The position numbers and the translations under genes were made by a program. 64,000 nucleotides of DNA. Source: Geojedonia litorea. Lineage in GTDB: Bacteria > Bacteroidota > Bacteroidia > Flavobacteriales > Flavobacteriaceae. How positions within the stretch are numbered: the stretch's first letter is position 1; each line of letters starts with the position of its first letter. Below, piece by piece: positions 60,931 through 64,000 of this stretch. The stretch spans positions 62,001-126,000 of the forward strand of contig NZ_JBHSGP010000014.1 of NCBI RefSeq assembly GCF_042654525.1. Reading direction: 5' to 3'. The notes under the pieces were generated by a model, which was not told the origin of the DNA, ran no database searches, and saw only the letters and a list, made by a program, of their open reading frames with translations.

Positions 60931-62205
60931 TTATTTAGGAAACTTATTCTTTATTTTGTCTAGTGATAAATTTCCAATGCTTCCAACATGACTGTGCTGT
61001 TTAGAAGTGTCAGGTTTATAAGTTCCATCCTGAACCTGCTTCCCAATAATTTGATAAGCTTCCCTAAAACTCATTCCCTGCTCAACCAAAGTATTCATGT
61101 TATCAACGGTAAACAAGTATAGATATTTCGGATCATTTAAATCAATGTGTTTTACGTCTACTTGCTTAATGGCATAATTAAAAATGTCGAGCAAGTCTTT
61201 TACATCCTCAATTGCCGCAATTATATTTTCTTTTAGAAGTTGATAGTCTCTATGGTAACCGCTTGGCAAATTATTAGTAATCAAAACCATTTCAGTTTGC
61301 AGGGCTTGAATTTTGTTGCACTTTCCACGTATAAGTTCAAAAACGTCCGGATTTTTCTTATGTGGCATGATGCTACTTCCTGTAGTTAATTCATCAGGAA
61401 AACTAACAAACCCAAAATTCTGGCTCATATATAAGCAAATATCCATGGCAAAACGAGACATGGTATTGCATAAACTACCCAAAGCTGCAGAAATTGTACG
61501 TTCACTTTTCCCTCGGCTCATCTGTGCGGCAACCACGTTGTATTTTAAAGTTGAAAAGCCGAGCTCTTTAGTTGTCAATTCTCTGTCAATTGGAAATGAG
61601 CTTCCATACCCTGCAGCAGAACCCAGTGGATTTTGATCTGCCGTTTGTAAAGCGGCATTAAGCATATATACATCGTCAATTAACAACTCGGCATAAGCCG
61701 AAAACCATAGACCAAATGACGATGGCATCGCCACTTGTAAATGGGTATAACCAGGAAGCAGGCTTTCTTTATGGGATTCGGCCAAATCCAATAATGTTTC
61801 AAATAATGTTTTAGTTTTTGAACGAATTTCTTTTAAATTCTCTTTATAAAACAGTTGTAGTGCCACTAAAACCTGATCGTTTCTGGAGCGGGCTGTATGA
61901 ATCTTTTTACCGACTTCACCCAAGGTTTTGGTCAATTCAAATTCAATTTTGGAGTGCACATCCTCAAATTGGGCTTCAATTGTAAATGTTCCTCTCTCAA
62001 TTTGTTTTGCTAAAACGTCCAATCCTTTTTCTAGTTGGAATAATTCTTCTTCGGACAAAATGCCAATATGCTTCAACATTTTGGCATGTGCCCTCGAGGC
62101 CATGACATCATAAATTGCAATGTGCATATCGATCTCTCGGTCATTACCTACTGTAAACTGCTCTATTTTTTTATCTATTGATATCCCTTTATCCCAGAGT
62201 TTCAT
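60931..62205 (-). CDS. argH: Argininosuccinate lyase ArgH
   Basis: 424 residues, the last step of arginine synthesis: argininosuccinate to arginine and fumarate. Signature GSSIMPHKKNPD contains the catalytic loop; also HTARSRNDQVLVALQLF, GYTHLQVAMPSSFGLWFSAY, NPLGSAAGYGSSFPIDRE. Somewhat shorter than the usual 450-460 residues. It lies 34 bp downstream of the argE-like gene in the same direction. Confidence 0.95.
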   Translation of the reverse strand: MKLWDKGISIDKKIEQFTVGNDREIDMHIAIYDVMASRAHAKMLKHIGILSEEELFQLEKGLDVLAKQIERGTFTIEAQFEDVHSKIEFELTKTLGEVGKKIHTARSRNDQVLVALQLFYKENLKEIRSKTKTLFETLLDLAESHKESLLPGYTHLQVAMPSSFGLWFSAYAELLIDDVYMLNAALQTADQNPLGSAAGYGSSFPIDRELTTKELGFSTLKYNVVAAQMSRGKSERTISAALGSLCNTMSRFAMDICLYMSQNFGFVSFPDELTTGSSIMPHKKNPDVFELIRGKCNKIQALQTEMVLITNNLPSGYHRDYQLLKENIIAAIEDVKDLLDIFNYAIKQVDVKHIDLNDPKYLYLFTVDNMNTLVEQGMSFREAYQIIGKQVQDGTYKPDTSKQHSHVGSIGNLSLDKIKNKFPK

Positions 62206-62239
62206 AATCTTAAGTTTAGTCCCTTAGTTGCTGATTCGT

Positions 62240-63304
62240 TTAGATGATAACGCGATTCAACAGTTCAATATAAATTCTAATTCCTTCTTCAATTTCGTTT
62301 AAATAAATAAATTCATCTGCCGAATGTGATCGTGTGCTATCACCAGGCCCTAATTTTAATGAAGGACAGGTTAATACAGCCTGATCAGATAATGTAGGCG
62401 ACCCATAAGTAGTGCGTCCAATTGAAATACCAGCTTTTACCAATTCGTGGTCTAGCGGAATAGAGGACGAATTCAATTTTAAACTTCTCGGAACAATACT
62501 ACTACAAGGTGCTTCATTTTGAAGTATCTCTACAATTTCGGCATTGGTATATTTATCATTCACACGAACATCAACCACCAAATCAACATTTGCCGGAATG
62601 GCATTGTGTTGTTTCCCTGCGTTAATTTGAGTAACCGTCATTTTCACATCTCCCAAAACAGGTGAGGTTTTTTCAAATTTGTAATCTTTAAACCATTGCA
62701 ACACCGAAATGGTATTATAAATGGCATTATCGTCGTTTGGATGTGCGGCATGACTAGGTGTGCCTTTGACCACGGCATCAAAAACCACTAGACCTTTTTC
62801 GGCCACGGCTAAATTCATGAGTGTTGGCTCACCTACAATCGCCACGTCCACTTTTGGAATGACCGCTAACATACTGTTTAATCCATTTGGCCCGCTACTC
62901 TCTTCTTCTGCCGATGCCACTATTACTAAATTATATTTTAAATTTCTTTCATTATAAAAATAGGTAAAGGTTGCAACTAAGGAGACTAAACATCCTCCTG
63001 CATCATTGCTACCCAGACCATATAATTTACCATCTTCAACAATAGCCTTAAATGGATCTTTAGTGTAACCATTATTAGGTTTAACGGTATCATGATGAGA
63101 GTTTAGCAACAGGGTAGGTTTAGTTTCATCAAAATGTTTATTAATGGCCCAAACATTGTTATTGGTACGTTTATAGACGATATCATGACGTCTAAACCAA
63201 TACTCAATATGAGATGCGGTTTGATCTTCTTCAGAAGAGAAAGATTCAGTTTCTATTAACTTCTTTAAAAGCTGAATGGCATCTTTTGTTAATTGCTGTA
63301 TCAT
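62240..63304 (-). CDS. M20-family acylornithine deacetylase (ArgE-type)
   Basis: 354 residues of the zinc M20 peptidase/deacylase family. Metal ligands are in NSHHDTVKP and LYGLGSNDAGGCLVS, with the catalytic acid in ASAEEESSGPNG, and the dimerisation lid domain at about 160-260 (GTPSHAAHPNDDNAIYN). Between argB and argH, it most probably removes the acyl group from N-acetylornithine or, as in other Bacteroidota, a related N-acyl intermediate. Overlaps argB by 4 bp (ATGA). Confidence 0.87.
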   Translation of the reverse strand: MIQQLTKDAIQLLKKLIETESFSSEEDQTASHIEYWFRRHDIVYKRTNNNVWAINKHFDETKPTLLLNSHHDTVKPNNGYTKDPFKAIVEDGKLYGLGSNDAGGCLVSLVATFTYFYNERNLKYNLVIVASAEEESSGPNGLNSMLAVIPKVDVAIVGEPTLMNLAVAEKGLVVFDAVVKGTPSHAAHPNDDNAIYNTISVLQWFKDYKFEKTSPVLGDVKMTVTQINAGKQHNAIPANVDLVVDVRVNDKYTNAEIVEILQNEAPCSSIVPRSLKLNSSSIPLDHELVKAGISIGRTTYGSPTLSDQAVLTCPSLKLGPGDSTRSHSADEFIYLNEIEEGIRIYIELLNRVII

Positions 63305-64000
63305 AGGGTTATAGTGGTAAAGTTAGCATTGGTATCAAACAACATTTCCGGTTTGCCTATACAAACCTTTTTTACATTTTTTTGAATAGCATGAAAGCAA
63401 TTATTGAGTTTTGGTAGCATACCATCTGAAATAATTTTCTTTTCAATTAAATCCTGATAATTTTTTGTATTGATTTGTGAGATTACAGAATTATCATCAT
63501 TAACATCCTGTAAAACACCGTTCTTTTCAAAACAATAATATAATTCGACCTCAAAGGTTTTTGAAAATCCTATAGCTAATTCTGAAGCGATAGTATCAGC
63601 GTTTGTATTGAGCAATTGCCCATTTTCATCGTGCGTTATTGCACAGAAAACAGGTGTTACATTAGCATTTAAAAGAACATTCAGGGTTTCTGTATTGACA
63701 TGAACAACATCCCCTACAAAACCATAATCAATGGTCTTTACAGGTCGTTTTACTGAAACAATTGAATTGCCATCTGCTCCAGAAAAACCAATGGCATTAC
63801 AGCCGTTGGCTTGTAATTTAACCACAACATCTTTATTTATTTTTCCAGCGTAGACCATGGTAATAATATCTAAAGTGTCTTGATCGGTTATGCGTCTGCC
63901 CTCGGTCATTTTTACTTCAACATTCATTTGTTGTGCGAGTTTTGTCGCTAATTTACCACCACCGTGCACCAAAACTTTAGGTCCTTGCAATGAAGCAAAA
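63301..64000 (-). CDS. argB: N-acetylglutamate kinase ArgB (partial, N-terminus outside window)
   Basis: The frame continues to the right edge without a start, giving about 233 visible residues; a TTG at 63990 is not a credible start because FAS-L coding continues upstream of it. The LVHGGGKLATKLAQQM glycine-rich nucleotide/substrate loop is complete, and GMLPKLNNCFHAIQKNVKKVCIGKPEM near the end is the ATP/arginine-site region. It phosphorylates N-acyl-glutamate. It is the most upstream visible gene of the arginine operon argB-argE-argH. Confidence 0.92.
   Translation of the reverse strand, partial: FASLQGPKVLVHGGGKLATKLAQQMNVEVKMTEGRRITDQDTLDIITMVYAGKINKDVVVKLQANGCNAIGFSGADGNSIVSVKRPVKTIDYGFVGDVVHVNTETLNVLLNANVTPVFCAITHDENGQLLNTNADTIASELAIGFSKTFEVELYYCFEKNGVLQDVNDDNSVISQINTKNYQDLIEKKIISDGMLPKLNNCFHAIQKNVKKVCIGKPEMLFDTNANFTTITL

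Noticed and set aside
1..64000. CRISPR array, prophage, insertion sequence, tRNA or rRNA genes
   Set aside because: No regularly spaced repeats, transposase, integrase, phage structural genes or tRNA-like folds were recognised.

Overview
This 64 kb window is AT-rich chromosomal DNA of a member of the Bacteroidota, almost certainly family Flavobacteriaceae. Supporting evidence: gliding-motility genes (a partial gldB at the left edge and gldA near 28 kb), secreted proteins with type IX secretion C-terminal sorting domains, promoters of the Bacteroidota TAnnTTTG type, ribosome-binding sites that are rarely recognisable, several TTG starts, and a typical core-gene order (gldB/nadE, dnaG, rsgA-dtd, aroA-queA). 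I see no mobile element, prophage, CRISPR array, rRNA or tRNA. The window is mostly a compact housekeeping and biosynthetic region.

Layout. 0-8 kb: gldB (partial), nadE, an atypical NarL-type regulator, a DnaG primase that has lost its zinc ligands, an ECF sigma/membrane-protein/outer-membrane-protein operon with a likely self-recognised promoter, and a polyprenyl synthase. 8-13.4 kb: a phosphodiesterase-TPR-sulfotransferase fusion preceded by an overlapping 52-codon gene, then two secreted T9SS-type proteins. 13.4-23.7 kb: rlmN, queA, aroA, a MazG-like pyrophosphohydrolase, two DUF3857/transglutaminase-like proteins, dtd and rsgA. 23.7-27.9 kb: the Phe/Tyr operon pheA-aminotransferase-tyrA-DAHP synthase/chorismate mutase, preceded by an unannotated aromatic-rich leader peptide and an attenuator terminator. 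28-30.7 kb: gldA, a DUF2807 lipoprotein and a PagL-like outer-membrane protein.

30.7-47.9 kb is a sulfur amino acid block, all on the minus strand. A PAPS reductase, a siroheme sulfite reductase with a C-terminal HEPN-like domain, siroheme genes, a thioredoxin-reductase-type ferredoxin reductase, serine acetyltransferase and cysteine synthase carry sulfate reduction to cysteine. A MetX-aspartokinase-homoserine dehydrogenase fusion and a PLP sulfhydrylase make homocysteine, and a split MetH plus MetF make methionine. Two SAM-I (S-box) riboswitches precede the metX/thrA fusion and the split metH. An Rrf2 regulator with a cysteine cluster sits next to a promoter carrying a perfect 7-9-7 inverted repeat in front of the sulfate-reduction genes.

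48-64 kb: a TPR-like hypothetical protein, leuA-leuB, a complete HPt / LytTR regulator / hybrid kinase phosphorelay operon next to two lipoprotein genes that share a long promoter element, a polyphosphate glucokinase, a TolB-like/TPR membrane protein, and arginine genes argH, argE-like and argB (cut by the right edge).

The strongest new signals are regulatory: the aromatic attenuator in front of pheA, the similar hairpin-to-ATG arrangement in front of aroA, the shared promoter element beside the phosphorelay, the Rrf2-type operator, and two repeat-like intergenic palindromes. All functional names come from reading motifs and overall resemblance; no database search was run.
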